Source: Olsenella porci
GTDB taxonomy: Bacteria > Actinomycetota > Coriobacteriia > Coriobacteriales > Atopobiaceae
Direction of reading: 5' to 3'
NCBI RefSeq assembly: GCF_009695875.1
Contig: NZ_VUNC01000006.1
Location: forward strand, 62,001-126,000
DNA: 64,000 nucleotides
Shown here piece after piece: positions 1 through 8,854 of this stretch. Position 1 is the first letter of the stretch; every line of letters begins with the position of its first letter. The notes below the pieces were generated by a model. The model was not told the origin of the DNA. It saw only the letters and a program-made list of their open reading frames with translations, and made no database searches. The position numbers were made by a program, and so were the translations under genes.

Positions 1-533
1 GCAACCTCGCCCGCTTTGACGGCGTCCGCTACGGGTACCAGGAGCAGGGCTGCGCCACGCTGGCAGAGCAGACCTCGCTCTCGCGCGCCCACGGCTTTGG
101 CGAGGAGGCCAAGCGCCGCCAGATGCTCGGCGCCTACCTGCTCTCGAGTGGGGTCTACGACACCTACTACTATCCCGCGCAGCAGGTGAGGACCCTCATC
201 ACGCAGGACTACGAGCGCGCATACGAGAAGTGCGACGTCATCCTCATGCCGGCGGCCCCTCGCACGGCGTTCAAGTTTGGCGAGCTGTCCGACCCCACCC
301 AGATGTACGCGTCGGACATGTTCACAATCTCGAACAACATCGTGGGCAACGGTGGCGTCAGTGTCCCCCTGGGACTCGGGCGCGACTCGGGGCTGCCCGT
401 GTCGGCCCAGCTCCAGGGCCCCGCGTTCAGGGACCGCATGCTCCTGCAGTTTGCCCGCTCCATCGAGCGCGCCTACGACGCGAGCGGCATCGTCGCGCCC
501 GACTTTGCCGGGAAGGGGGGTGACCTCGCATGA
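1..533 (+). CDS. gatA: Asp-tRNA(Asn)/Glu-tRNA(Gln) amidotransferase subunit A, C-terminal part (partial)
   Basis: This is the 3' end of gatA; the gene begins before the window and the first complete codon is at base 3. GatA is the amidase subunit of GatCAB, which converts Glu-tRNA(Gln) (and Asp-tRNA(Asn)) into the amidated forms for translation. The visible ~177 residues carry the typical C-terminal amidase-signature text (GYQEQGCATLAEQTSLSRAHGFG, split here as RYGY..SLSRAHGFGEEAKRR, then ILMPAAP and GNGGVSVPLGLG), with RxMLGAYLLSSG before it. The Ser-Ser-Lys catalytic residues lie upstream and cannot be checked. The TGA stop overlaps the gatB start (ATGA), so the two are translationally coupled. 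Confidence 0.95.
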   Translation, partial: NLARFDGVRYGYQEQGCATLAEQTSLSRAHGFGEEAKRRQMLGAYLLSSGVYDTYYYPAQQVRTLITQDYERAYEKCDVILMPAAPRTAFKFGELSDPTQMYASDMFTISNNIVGNGGVSVPLGLGRDSGLPVSAQLQGPAFRDRMLLQFARSIERAYDASGIVAPDFAGKGGDLA

Positions 534-2089
534 GGAGCCTCCAGGAGGTGCTCCAGGACTGGGAGGCCGTCATCGGCCTGGAGGTCCACACCGAGCTCAC
601 CACGCTCGAGACCAAGATGTTCTGCAACTGCAAGCTGAGCCACGACGACGAGCCCAACACCAACGTATGCCCGGTGTGCCTGGGCATGCCCGGGGCGCTG
701 CCCGTCCCCAACAAGAAGGCGATCCAGTCCATCGTGATGGCTGGCCTGGCGACCAACTGCCAGATCCAGAAGCACTCGATGTTCTACCGCAAGCACTACT
801 TCTATCCCGACATGGCCAAGAACTTCCAGACCACGCAGGGGCCGGTCGCCTTCTGCATGTACGGTCACCTGGACCTCGAGGTGTCCGGCGAGGGTGCCTC
901 CGAGCGCCCCGACGGGGTCGAGACCGGCACCGACACCGTGGCCGCCCACGACGTCGCCGCGCCGGTGACCGTGCGCAAGGCAGAGGACGGCTCCTACACG
1001 GTCCCCATCCGCATCCTGCGTATCCACATGGAGGAAGACGCCGCCAAGATGGTGCACGTGGGCGGCGAGGAGGGCCGCATCGCCGACGCCACCGAGTCCC
1101 TCATCGACTACAACCGCTGCGGCACCCCACTCATCGAGCTTGTGACCGAGCCCGACCTCCGCACTCCGGAGGAGGCGCGCCTCTTCATGGAGAAGCTCCA
1201 GCAGACCTTCCGCACGCTGGGCATCAGCGACTGCTCGCTCGAGAGCGGCTCCATGCGCTGCGACGGCAACGTGAGCCTGCGTCGCCGCGGGACCCGCGAG
1301 CTGGGCACCAAGACCGAGCTTAAGAACATCAACTCGTTCAAGAGCCTGCACGACGGCCTTGAGTACGAGATCCGCCGCCAGGCGGAGGTGCTCGAGGAGG
1401 GCGGGATCATCTACCAGGAGACCCGCCACTGGGAGCCCAGCCGCAAGCGCACCGTGGTCATGCGCGTGAAGGAGACGGCGGACGACTACCGCCTGTTCCC
1501 TGACCCCGACCTCGCGCCCTTCGACCTCTCCGACGAGTTCATCGACGACTGCCGCGCCCGCATCCCCGAGCTGCCCGACGCCAAGCGCGACCGCTACATC
1601 GCGTCCTACGGCCTCAAGCGTGCCGACGCTGCCCAGATCGCCGGCGACCCCGTCACGGCGGGCTTCTTTGAGGAGGCGGCCGACGGTGTCGACGCTCGCG
1701 TGGTCCCCACCATCGCGAACGTTATGGTCAACCTGGTCCCCGCCTTCGACGCCCTCACCCCTGCCCAGGTCCGCTCCATCTCCACGCTCCTCGCCAGTGA
1801 CGCCATCACCTTTGCCCAGGCCCGCGAGGTGCTCGAGGCCGTCAACGGCACCCAGGACGACCCGGAGCGCGTGGTGGACGAGCGCGGCATGCGCCAGGTC
1901 ACCGACACCGGTGCGCTCGAGCCCATCGTGGACGAGGTCCTGGACAGGTGCCAGGACCAGGTCCAGCAGTACCACGACGGCAACAAGAAGGTCGTTGGCT
2001 ACCTGGTGGGCCAGTGCATGAAGGCGAGCAAGGGCAAGGGCAACCCCAAGCTGTTCAACCAGCTGCTCAGGCAGAAGCTCGAAGCCTAG
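530..2089 (+). CDS. gatB: Asp/Glu-tRNA amidotransferase subunit B
   Basis: The 519-residue product starts MRSLQEVLQDWEAVIGLEVHTEL, where IGLEVHTEL is the hallmark N-terminal GatB motif. GatB binds the misacylated tRNA and holds the kinase site that activates the glutamyl or aspartyl group. The zinc-type cysteines (FCNCKL..CPVCLGMPG) and the YHDGNKKVVGYLVGQCMK C-terminal YqeY-like tail are present. The protein is a little longer than the usual ~480 residues because of an acidic insertion around residues 120-165. It overlaps gatA by 4 bp. gatC is not in the window and is probably upstream. Confidence 0.97.
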   Translation: MRSLQEVLQDWEAVIGLEVHTELTTLETKMFCNCKLSHDDEPNTNVCPVCLGMPGALPVPNKKAIQSIVMAGLATNCQIQKHSMFYRKHYFYPDMAKNFQTTQGPVAFCMYGHLDLEVSGEGASERPDGVETGTDTVAAHDVAAPVTVRKAEDGSYTVPIRILRIHMEEDAAKMVHVGGEEGRIADATESLIDYNRCGTPLIELVTEPDLRTPEEARLFMEKLQQTFRTLGISDCSLESGSMRCDGNVSLRRRGTRELGTKTELKNINSFKSLHDGLEYEIRRQAEVLEEGGIIYQETRHWEPSRKRTVVMRVKETADDYRLFPDPDLAPFDLSDEFIDDCRARIPELPDAKRDRYIASYGLKRADAAQIAGDPVTAGFFEEAADGVDARVVPTIANVMVNLVPAFDALTPAQVRSISTLLASDAITFAQAREVLEAVNGTQDDPERVVDERGMRQVTDTGALEPIVDEVLDRCQDQVQQYHDGNKKVVGYLVGQCMKASKGKGNPKLFNQLLRQKLEA

Positions 2090-2182
2090 GCAGGGGAGAG
2101 GGGCCTCCGTCCCGCCCGCGGCGCCTCCCGACGGCAGTCGGGGCACCGGTGTCGCAGCGGGCGTGGGACCCGGGAGGTACCC

Positions 2183-3358
2183 ATGGCACTCACGATCAAC
2201 CCGCGCCTGCGGGGGCTCGCACCCTCGGGCATCAGGCGCTTCTCGGCGCTTGCCGCGAAAACGCCCGGCTGCGTCTCGCTCACGCTGGGCGAGCCGGGCG
2301 AGGGCACGCCGCCCGCCATCCGCGACCGGGTGGGGGAGGACCTCGCGGCGGGTCTCACGCACTACCCGCCTAACAACGGCTTTTCCTGGCTGCGCGAGGC
2401 CATCGCGTCGTCAGAGGCGGCCCGTGGCGTCTCTCCCGAGGTCGCGACACCCGACAACGTGATTGCCACCGTGGGTGCCACGGAGGCGCTGTTCGTGGCC
2501 CTTTCCACCATCCTCGAGCCCGGTGACGAGGTCATCGTCCCCACACCGGCGTTCTCGCTCTACGGGTCCATCGCCTCGCTCCTGGGGGCGCGCGTGGTCG
2601 AGCTCGACACCGAGCCTGCCGGCTACCAGGTTGATTCCGCCGCCCTGGGGCGCGCCGTCACGCCCCGCACCAAGGCGGTCGTGCTCTGCTCCCCCAACAA
2701 CCCCACGGGCTGCGTACTGGATGCCGCGAGCCTCTCCGCTGTGTCGGACACAGCGCGCGACCACGACCTGTTCGTGGTGTGCGACGACGTGTACCGGCTC
2801 CTCTCGTATGACGGGGAGGCGCCCTCGTTCGCGCCCGCACACCCAGAGCTCGCCGACCGCACCCTGGTGGTTGGCAGCTTCTCAAAGCCCTGGGCAATGA
2901 CCGGCTGGCGCATGGGGTGGCTCCTAGGGCCGTCCTGGATCATGGGACAGGCCGCAAAGGTCCACCAGTTCGCCGTGAGCAGCATCCCCGCCTTCGTGCA
3001 GCACGCGGGCGTGGAGGCGCTGGGGACGGACGTCGGCCAGATGCGCGAGAGCTACCGCCGCCGTCGCGACCGCGTGGTCGTGGCGCTGGGACAGATGGGC
3101 CTTCCCACCCCCAGGCCTCGAGGCGCCTTCTATGCGTTCCCCGACGTCCGCGAGTTTGGCCTTACGAGCGAGGAGTTCTGCGAGCGCGCCATCCGCGAGG
3201 CGGGCGTTGCGCTGGTGCCCGGCGCGTTCTTTGGGGGAGAGGGGCACGTGCGCCTGAGCTACGCTTGCGACGACCACACGCTGGATGAGGGGCTCGCCCG
3301 TCTCGAATGCTTTGTGAACGAGCTGAGGGAGGGGGAGGCGAGCCATGCGCGAGCCTGA
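2183..3358 (+). CDS. patA: PLP-dependent aminotransferase, probable N-acetyl-LL-diaminopimelate aminotransferase
   Basis: This 391-residue fold-type I aminotransferase shows the class I/II signature: NPTG at about 173-176, the Asp of CDDVY near 201, the Schiff-base lysine in GSFSKPWAMTGWRMG (K235) and the substrate arginine R243. PatA moves an amino group from glutamate to N-acetyl-2-amino-6-oxopimelate in the acetylase branch of lysine synthesis. The specific assignment is inference from its neighbours: dapL overlaps its 3' end by 14 bp and lysA-dapA-dapB-dapH follow. By sequence alone it could be another aspartate-type aminotransferase. The ATG sits behind GGGAGG. It begins 93 bp after gatB with only a weak 6-bp hairpin (2127-2142) between, so read-through from gatAB is possible. 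Confidence 0.8.
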   Translation: MALTINPRLRGLAPSGIRRFSALAAKTPGCVSLTLGEPGEGTPPAIRDRVGEDLAAGLTHYPPNNGFSWLREAIASSEAARGVSPEVATPDNVIATVGATEALFVALSTILEPGDEVIVPTPAFSLYGSIASLLGARVVELDTEPAGYQVDSAALGRAVTPRTKAVVLCSPNNPTGCVLDAASLSAVSDTARDHDLFVVCDDVYRLLSYDGEAPSFAPAHPELADRTLVVGSFSKPWAMTGWRMGWLLGPSWIMGQAAKVHQFAVSSIPAFVQHAGVEALGTDVGQMRESYRRRRDRVVVALGQMGLPTPRPRGAFYAFPDVREFGLTSEEFCERAIREAGVALVPGAFFGGEGHVRLSYACDDHTLDEGLARLECFVNELREGEASHARA

Positions 3359-4469
3359 CCTGGAGCTGCTGCGACGCTACCGCCGCGACCTCCATCAGAT
3401 TTCCGAGGTCGACTTCGACCTTCCCAACACCTGTGCCTACGTGCACTCCGTACTTGATCCCCTTGCCTCCTCCGACGACCGCCTGAGCGTGTTCGAGCCC
3501 TGCGAGTCCACGGTCTGCCTGCTCGCGAACATGGGCGCAGAGGCCACCACCGCCATACGCTCTGACATGGATGCGCTTCCCATCACCGAGCGCACGGACG
3601 CCCCCTACGCCAGCCGCACCCCCGGACGCATGCATGCCTGCGGGCACGACGGGCACATGGCCATGGTCCTGGGCCTGGCGCGGAACCTCGCGCTTCATAT
3701 GGACGAGCTCCCGCGAAACGTCCTGCTGGTGTTCCAGCCCGCCGAGGAGACCACGGGAGGTGCCCGCGTCGTGTGTCAGACGGGCCTGTTCAACAGGCTT
3801 CACGCCGACCGCATCTTTGGCTTTCACCTGTGGCCGGACCTCCCGGCGGGGGTCATCGCAAGCAGGCCCGGCCCCCTCCTCGCCGCCAGCAACGAGGCCA
3901 CCTTCGACTTCCTCGGCCGTGCCAGCCACATTGCGAAGGCATCGGACGGTCGTGATGCGCTCGAGGCGTGCTCCCGCTTCCTCCTGTCCTCGTATTCCTA
4001 TATGGGGGAGAGGGAGGCGGAGGAGCCGTGCCTCCTCAAGTTCGGGCGCATGGAGGCGGGATCGGTTCGCAACCAGATCGCCGACCACGCGCACCTGGAG
4101 GGAAGCCTCAGGACCTTCTCCGTGGGGATGGGGGAGAGGTGCCGCGCCGAGCTCGCCACCCTTGCCAATGGCATCGCAGGTTCCCTGGGCTGCGAGGCGC
4201 GGACGCACTTCTCCGACGGCTATCCCCCGGTCGTGAACGACGACGATCTGTTCTCGCTCGTGCGTGGTGCGCTCCCTGACCTGCGCGACGTCCCCGAACC
4301 GCTGCTGATCGCCGAGGACTTTGCCTGGTACCAAAGGAGCCTTCCCGGGGTCTTCCTGCTGCTGGGCACCGGCACGGGGATCCCCCTGCACTCGGATGCC
4401 TTCGACTTCGACGAGTCCGTGCTCATGCGAGGGCTCCAGGCGTACGAGCGCCTGGTCCGCCTGCCGTAG
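3345..4469 (+). CDS. dapL: M20 family amidohydrolase, probable N-acetyldiaminopimelate deacetylase
   Basis: The 374-residue protein is an M20D peptidase-type deacetylase. Visible metal and catalytic positions are D75 (RSDMDALP), C99 and H101 in HACGHDGHMA, E134-E135 in QPAEETTGG, H161 in FGFHLWPDLP and a late histidine, H349, in PLHSDAFDF. In the acetylase pathway the enzyme removes acetate from N-acetyl-LL-diaminopimelate to give LL-diaminopimelate. M20D also contains hippurate and IAA-amino-acid hydrolases, so the substrate is taken from context: overlap with patA and proximity to the other dap genes. It has a GGAGGGGGAGG-like purine run before the ATG. Confidence 0.82.
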   Translation: MREPDLELLRRYRRDLHQISEVDFDLPNTCAYVHSVLDPLASSDDRLSVFEPCESTVCLLANMGAEATTAIRSDMDALPITERTDAPYASRTPGRMHACGHDGHMAMVLGLARNLALHMDELPRNVLLVFQPAEETTGGARVVCQTGLFNRLHADRIFGFHLWPDLPAGVIASRPGPLLAASNEATFDFLGRASHIAKASDGRDALEACSRFLLSSYSYMGEREAEEPCLLKFGRMEAGSVRNQIADHAHLEGSLRTFSVGMGERCRAELATLANGIAGSLGCEARTHFSDGYPPVVNDDDLFSLVRGALPDLRDVPEPLLIAEDFAWYQRSLPGVFLLLGTGTGIPLHSDAFDFDESVLMRGLQAYERLVRLP

Positions 4470-4584
4470 CCAAGGCCCCCCGGTGCCGTCACCCTCCCAT
4501 CTCGGGGGGACGTGTTCCCATCGTGTTACGTGACCGCCGTCCGCCCGGCGGTCCGCCATTCGCCGGTGCTACTCTCACCCCACT

Positions 4585-4741
4585 GATAGAGGAGCGGACA
4601 CGAAGGGCGCGGTGGAGCTGGCAGGCTGCGAAACCGCGCGAGGCGAGGTCCGCCGAACTGGGGGTGGGGGCACCCTTCCCCGGTGGGCGTACGGGAAACA
4701 CCCGTGCGACTGTCCGCGCACCACCGCGCGGGTGAGCTATC
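4585..4741 (+). promoter_or_regulatory. Lysine riboswitch (L box)
   Basis: The gap between dapL and lysA carries a lysine-sensing aptamer. The 5' strand GATAGAGG-AGCGGAC at 4585 and the 3' strand GAGCTATC ending at 4741 close a P1 helix (GATAG with CTATC). Between them are the conserved blocks seen in known L boxes: GCCGAA (about 4651-4656), TGGGCGT, GGGAAACACCC and GACTGTC (about 4708-4714), each followed by locally self-complementary arms. No U-rich terminator follows, so control is probably translational: TCTTCC at 4764-4769 can pair with the lysA ribosome site GGGAGA at 4799-4804. The family assignment is established knowledge applied to the visible motifs; the off-mechanism is inference. 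Confidence 0.9.
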
Positions 4742-4813
4742 TTACCGGGGTGCCAGGCTCGCCTCTTCCGTAAGGTCGCAAACTCGCCGACACGACCCGG
4801 GAGATGATTCCAC

Positions 4814-6115
4814 GTGAGCTCGACCGCAGCCAAGAGGCCCTTCGCGACGAAGGAGCAGCTCGAAGCGATAGCGTCGCAGTATCCCACGCCGTTCTACCTG
4901 TACAGCGAGGACCTGCTGCGCTCCCGCGTCCGTGCCCTTAACGAGGCGTTCGCCTGGAATCCCGGCTTCCGCGAGCACTTTGCCGTCAAGGCGACCCCCA
5001 ACCCCGCCATCATCCGCATCCTGGCGGAGGAGGGCTGCGGAACCGACTGTGCCTCGCTCACCGAGCTCATGCTCTCGGACGCCTGTGGAATCCGTGGCGA
5101 GGCGGCCATGTTCACCTCGAGCGACACGCCGCTTGCCGACTACCGCTTGGCGCGTGACCTTGGTGCGACCATCAACTTCGATTCCCTCGACCAGCTGGGG
5201 TTCTGGCGCGACAACGTGGGCGAGTTCCCGCGGACGGTGTGCTGCCGGGTCAACCCTGGCGGCGACTTTGAGGCGGCAAACGGCATCATCGGCACGCCGC
5301 AGGACTCCAAGTTCGGCATGACCGTCCCGCAGCTGCGCGAGGCGTTTCGCACCCTCCGCGACGCTGGGGTCCAGGAGTTTGGCATCCATGCGTTCCTCGC
5401 GAGCAACACGCTGGGGGACGACTACTACCCCCGTCTGGCGCGGCGTCTGTTCCGCCTCGCCGCGGACCTCTCCCGCGAGCTCTGCGTCCACCTGGCGTTT
5501 GTGGACCTGTCTGGCGGCATAGGCGTCGCGTACGAGCCTGGCCAGAGGGAGAACGACATCCGCGCCATCGGCGAGGGCGTCAGGCGGGCCTACGAGGAGG
5601 TCCTGGTCCCCGTCGGGATGGGGGACGTCTCCATCCGCTCCGAGCTCGGTCGCTGGATCGCCGCACCCGCTGGCGCGCTCGTGACCCGCGTGATCCACCA
5701 CAAGGTCACCTACCACGACTACCTGGGGGTCGACGCCTGCTCCGCAAACCTCATGCGCCCGGCGATGTACGGTGCCTACCACCACATCACGGTCATGGGC
5801 AGGGAGGACGAGCCCATGGGGGGCACCTACAACGTGGTGGGTGGCCTGTGCGAGAACTCCGACCAGCTCGCCCGTGAGCGGCCCCTCCCTCGCACCGAGG
5901 TGGGCGACCTGCTCTTTGTCCACGACTGCGGCGCCCACGGGCACTCCATGGGCTACAACTACAACGGCCGGCTGCGCTCTGCGGAGCTCCTGCTCCAGAG
6001 CGACGGCGACGTTCGCCTGATTCGGCGCGCAGAGACGCCCGCCGACTACTTCGCGACCCTGGACGTGACGCCCGAGGGTGCGGCTCTCCTCTCGGAGGTG
6101 CGGCGAAAGCCGTAG
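4814..6115 (+). CDS. lysA: Diaminopimelate decarboxylase
   Basis: The 433-residue product makes L-lysine from meso-diaminopimelate. It is a fold-type III PLP enzyme: the PLP lysine K59 is in HFAVKATPNP, and later blocks include HAFLASN, DLSGGIGVAY, a GRWI substrate segment and GGLCENSDQLARERPLP with the conserved Cys. The GTG start is chosen because GGGAGA lies 10 bp upstream and the protein then begins just before the conserved region. It is the first gene after the lysine riboswitch, so its expression should fall when lysine is plentiful. A 90-bp gap separates it from dapA. Confidence 0.92.
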   Translation: MSSTAAKRPFATKEQLEAIASQYPTPFYLYSEDLLRSRVRALNEAFAWNPGFREHFAVKATPNPAIIRILAEEGCGTDCASLTELMLSDACGIRGEAAMFTSSDTPLADYRLARDLGATINFDSLDQLGFWRDNVGEFPRTVCCRVNPGGDFEAANGIIGTPQDSKFGMTVPQLREAFRTLRDAGVQEFGIHAFLASNTLGDDYYPRLARRLFRLAADLSRELCVHLAFVDLSGGIGVAYEPGQRENDIRAIGEGVRRAYEEVLVPVGMGDVSIRSELGRWIAAPAGALVTRVIHHKVTYHDYLGVDACSANLMRPAMYGAYHHITVMGREDEPMGGTYNVVGGLCENSDQLARERPLPRTEVGDLLFVHDCGAHGHSMGYNYNGRLRSAELLLQSDGDVRLIRRAETPADYFATLDVTPEGAALLSEVRRKP

Positions 6116-6205
6116 CCGCGGGGCCAGTTCCCCCGCGGCACCCAAGGAGTAGAGGAGACATGCATCGGCGCGCAGACGCGCGCCACCACCAGGAAGGAAC
6201 CACCC

Positions 6206-7096
6206 ATGGACGTACGTGACACCGAGGGCTCCATCGTCGCCCTTGTCACCCCCTTTGACGAGAACGGCCAGATCGACTTCCCTGCAATCGATCGGCTGGT
6301 CGACTTCCACATCCAAAATCACACCGACGGCATCCTGGTGCTGGGCACCACTGGCGAGTCGGCGACCATGACCGACGCGGAGGACTACGCGGTCGCCAAG
6401 CGCGTGGTGGACGACGTCGCCGGCCGCATCCCCGTCATCGGCGGCTCCGGCTCAAACTCCACCGCCGAGTCGCTCGCCAAGTCGCGTGGCCTCGCCGAGC
6501 TGGGGGTCGACGCCCTGCTCCTTATCACCCCCTACTACAACAAGTCCAACGAGGACGGCATCTACCACCACTTCACCGCGGTTCTCGACCAGGTTGACAG
6601 GCCTGCGATCCTCTACAACATCCCCGGGCGCACCGGGTGCTCCATCAGCGAGAGGAACGTCGAGCGCCTGTGCACGCACCCCAACGTCATGGGCATCAAG
6701 GAGGCCTCGGGCAGCATCTCGTACGCAACGACCGTGGCCCAGTACCTCTCGGACGACTTCCGCATGTACAGCGGGAACGACGACATGGTCGTGCCCCTGC
6801 TGTCGCTGGGCGCCTCGGGCGTGATCTCGGTGTGGGCCGACGTCCAGCCGCGCGTGGTGCACGACATGGTGTGCAGCTACCTGGACGGCGACGTGAGGGC
6901 GGCGCGCCGGGCGCAGCTCGACGGCCTCGAGCTGGTGCACTCCCTCTTCTGCGAGGTCAACCCCATTCCGGTGAAGGCTGCGCTCTCGATGATGGGCATG
7001 ATCAGCGAGAGCTACCGCCAGCCGCTGTGGCCGCTTAGCGACCCGGCACGCGAGCGCCTCTCCGCTGCCATGAGGGGAGCTGGTCTGATTGGCTAG
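6206..7096 (+). CDS. dapA: 4-hydroxy-tetrahydrodipicolinate synthase
   Basis: DapA condenses pyruvate with aspartate semialdehyde, the first committed step to diaminopimelate. The 296-residue sequence has the class I aldolase layout: T48-T49 in LGTTGES, Y111 in TPYYNK, Y137 in LYNIPGRTG and the Schiff-base lysine K165 in GIKEASG. Length and motifs match canonical DapA. AAGGAA precedes the ATG. dapB begins inside its last codons (8-bp overlap), showing a coupled dapA-dapB unit. Confidence 0.96.
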   Translation: MDVRDTEGSIVALVTPFDENGQIDFPAIDRLVDFHIQNHTDGILVLGTTGESATMTDAEDYAVAKRVVDDVAGRIPVIGGSGSNSTAESLAKSRGLAELGVDALLLITPYYNKSNEDGIYHHFTAVLDQVDRPAILYNIPGRTGCSISERNVERLCTHPNVMGIKEASGSISYATTVAQYLSDDFRMYSGNDDMVVPLLSLGASGVISVWADVQPRVVHDMVCSYLDGDVRAARRAQLDGLELVHSLFCEVNPIPVKAALSMMGMISESYRQPLWPLSDPARERLSAAMRGAGLIG

Positions 7097-7811
7097 CGTC
7101 ATCGTGGTCGGCGCGCGAGGTCGCATGGGCACGCTGCTCTGCAGGGCGTTCGACGAGGCGGACGACTTCGAGCTGGTCGGAGGCTACGACGCGCAGGACG
7201 TGGGCGAGCTTGACCAGGAGGCGCCTACGGCGGACCTGCTGGTCGACTTCAGCTCGCCCAAGGCGCTCCCCCACGTGCTCGCGTACGTGGACAGGACGGG
7301 TAGCGCGCTGCTGAGTGGGACCACGGGGCTGGACCAGGACCAGCTCGCGAGCATCCGCGAGCGGGGCGAGAGGAGCCGGGTCATCTGGTCGGGCAACTAC
7401 TCGCTGGGTGTCGCGGTGCTGCGACATGCCACGCGCATGGCGGTGGAGGCGCTCCCTGGCTGGGACGTGGAGATCGTGGAGTGCCACCACGGCGGCAAGG
7501 CGGACGCCCCCTCCGGGACGGCGAAGATGCTCCTCGCGGAGGTCGACCCCGAGGGCACTGCAGACGTGGCGTACGGTCGCGAGGGCATCGTGGGACCGCG
7601 CCCCAAGGGCCAGGTGGGCATGCACTCGCTGCGCGGCGGCACCGTCGCCGGAACCCACGAGGTGCACTTCTTCGGCGACGACGAGGAGGTCTGTCTCACC
7701 CATCGCGCAACGAGCAGGCAGATCTTCGTGAACGGTGCCGTTGCGGCGGCGCGAAAGCTCCTGGGCAGCAAGCCCGGCAGCTATGACTTTGACGACCTCA
7801 TGTTCTCGTAG
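7089..7811 (+). CDS. dapB: 4-hydroxy-tetrahydrodipicolinate reductase
   Basis: DapB reduces the DapA product with NAD(P)H to tetrahydrodipicolinate. The N-terminus MASVIVVGARGRMG holds the GxxGxxG dinucleotide motif and ECHHGGKADAPSGTAKML contains the family signature with catalytic His and Lys. It is 240 residues, within the family range. The start is TTG, overlapping the end of dapA by 8 bp; the in-frame position just before the nucleotide-binding motif leaves little alternative. Confidence 0.95.
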   Translation: MASVIVVGARGRMGTLLCRAFDEADDFELVGGYDAQDVGELDQEAPTADLLVDFSSPKALPHVLAYVDRTGSALLSGTTGLDQDQLASIRERGERSRVIWSGNYSLGVAVLRHATRMAVEALPGWDVEIVECHHGGKADAPSGTAKMLLAEVDPEGTADVAYGREGIVGPRPKGQVGMHSLRGGTVAGTHEVHFFGDDEEVCLTHRATSRQIFVNGAVAAARKLLGSKPGSYDFDDLMFS

Positions 7812-7823
7812 GGAGGATGCACG

Positions 7824-8528
7824 TTGGAGGCACAGCAGATCATCGACTACATCGCGACCTCGCCCAAGCGCACGCCGGTCAAGGCGTACGTGAGGGAGGC
7901 GGAGGGCGCACGCGTCGCCTATCCCGCGGATGCGCACGTGTTTGGTGACGGCCGCAGCAAGGTGGTGTTCGCCGACTGGGCCGAGCTCGGCCCCGCGCTT
8001 GAGGCCGCCGGCGACGCCGTTGAGGACCTGGTGGTGGAGTGCGACCGTCGCAACTCCGGCGTCCCCATGCTCGACCTCAGGGGCGTCAACGCCCGCATCG
8101 AGCCCGGCGCAATCATCCGGGAGCGGGTGGAGATAGGCGACAACGCCGTGGTCATGATGGGCGCGATCATCAACATCGGCGCCGTGGTGGGCGAGGGCAC
8201 CATGATCGACATGGGGGCCGTCCTGGGGGGCCGTGCCATTGTGGGCAGGCACTGCCACATTGGTGCGGGCACCGTGCTCGCCGGGGTCGTGGAGCCCGCG
8301 AGCGCCACGCCCGTCGTGATCGAGGACGACGTGATGATAGGCGCCAACGCCGTGGTGATCGAGGGCTGCCGCGTGGGGCGCGGGTCCGTGGTCGCCGCCG
8401 GCGCGGTCGTCACGCGCGACGTGCCTGCGGACGTTGTGGTGGCGGGCTGCCCCGCGCGAGTCATCAAGCAGAAGGACTCGGGAACCCAGGCCAAGACGGC
8501 GCTGGTCGACGCGCTGCGGTCGCTCTAG
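7824..8528 (+). CDS. dapH: Tetrahydrodipicolinate N-acetyltransferase
   Basis: The 234-residue protein begins with the DapH-type helical domain ([22 protein letters not shown], as EAQQII..KAYV) and continues with left-handed beta-helix hexapeptide repeats ([19 protein letters not shown].., [13 protein letters not shown]). DapH acetylates tetrahydrodipicolinate using acetyl-CoA and so commits the pathway to the acetylated intermediates handled by PatA and DapL upstream. The TTG start has GGGAGG 7-8 bp before it and lies 12 bp after dapB. This gene is what distinguishes the acetylase route from the DapD succinylase route. Confidence 0.92.
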   Translation: MEAQQIIDYIATSPKRTPVKAYVREAEGARVAYPADAHVFGDGRSKVVFADWAELGPALEAAGDAVEDLVVECDRRNSGVPMLDLRGVNARIEPGAIIRERVEIGDNAVVMMGAIINIGAVVGEGTMIDMGAVLGGRAIVGRHCHIGAGTVLAGVVEPASATPVVIEDDVMIGANAVVIEGCRVGRGSVVAAGAVVTRDVPADVVVAGCPARVIKQKDSGTQAKTALVDALRSL

Positions 8529-8854
8529 GCCCGCCCATAATCCGTAGCTCGCGCTCAACGTTGCCCGTAGGTGCCCTGGCCGGAAGCCCCGGTCGGGGCA
8601 TCGTCCTCGTTATGCGCATCGTTGGGGTCGAGTTGTCTGGGGGCGATGCGGGTGCGCCCGGCTGTGCCGGGGGACAGGCCGAGGGGGCGAATGAAAAAAG
8701 AGCGTTCCCCGTCCTTTGCGCCGCTCAGGGGACATATGTTGCCCCGTTCGCCAAACTTTTTACCTGAACACGCATGTGAACATTTAAACGTGGAAAAATA
8801 AATGTTTGGAAGAGGGACCGAAAGGCCCCGAGGATCAACAGGAAGGGTTTTCAC
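8529..8854 (+). promoter_or_regulatory. Intergenic leader of the iron alcohol dehydrogenase
   Basis: No gene is seen in these 326 bp. Two GC hairpins without a U-run (GCCCC/GGGGC at 8586-8599 and CCCGGC/GCCGGG at 8657-8671) could end or pause the dap transcript. The last 100 bp are unusually AT-rich for this genome (8750-8815), as expected of a strong promoter. They contain ATGTGAACATTTAAACGT, a weak match to the redox repressor Rex site (left half good, right half poor). A GAAA-tetraloop hairpin lies near 8815-8835 in the leader. The Rex idea is inference only. Confidence 0.45.

Noticed and set aside
473-2362. A 629-codon open frame on the minus strand opposite gatB
   Set aside because: It is a shadow of gatB in GC-rich DNA: its composition is Leu/Val/Gly/His-rich with no recognisable motif, and the plus-strand gene is certain. 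Similar long antisense frames opposite lysA (4742-6322), dapB-dapH (7035-8558), alaS (39245-41872) and recN (54957-56432) were rejected for the same reason.
8571-8801. Small frame between dapH and the alcohol dehydrogenase
   Set aside because: It lacks a ribosome site and spans two hairpins and the AT-rich promoter region.
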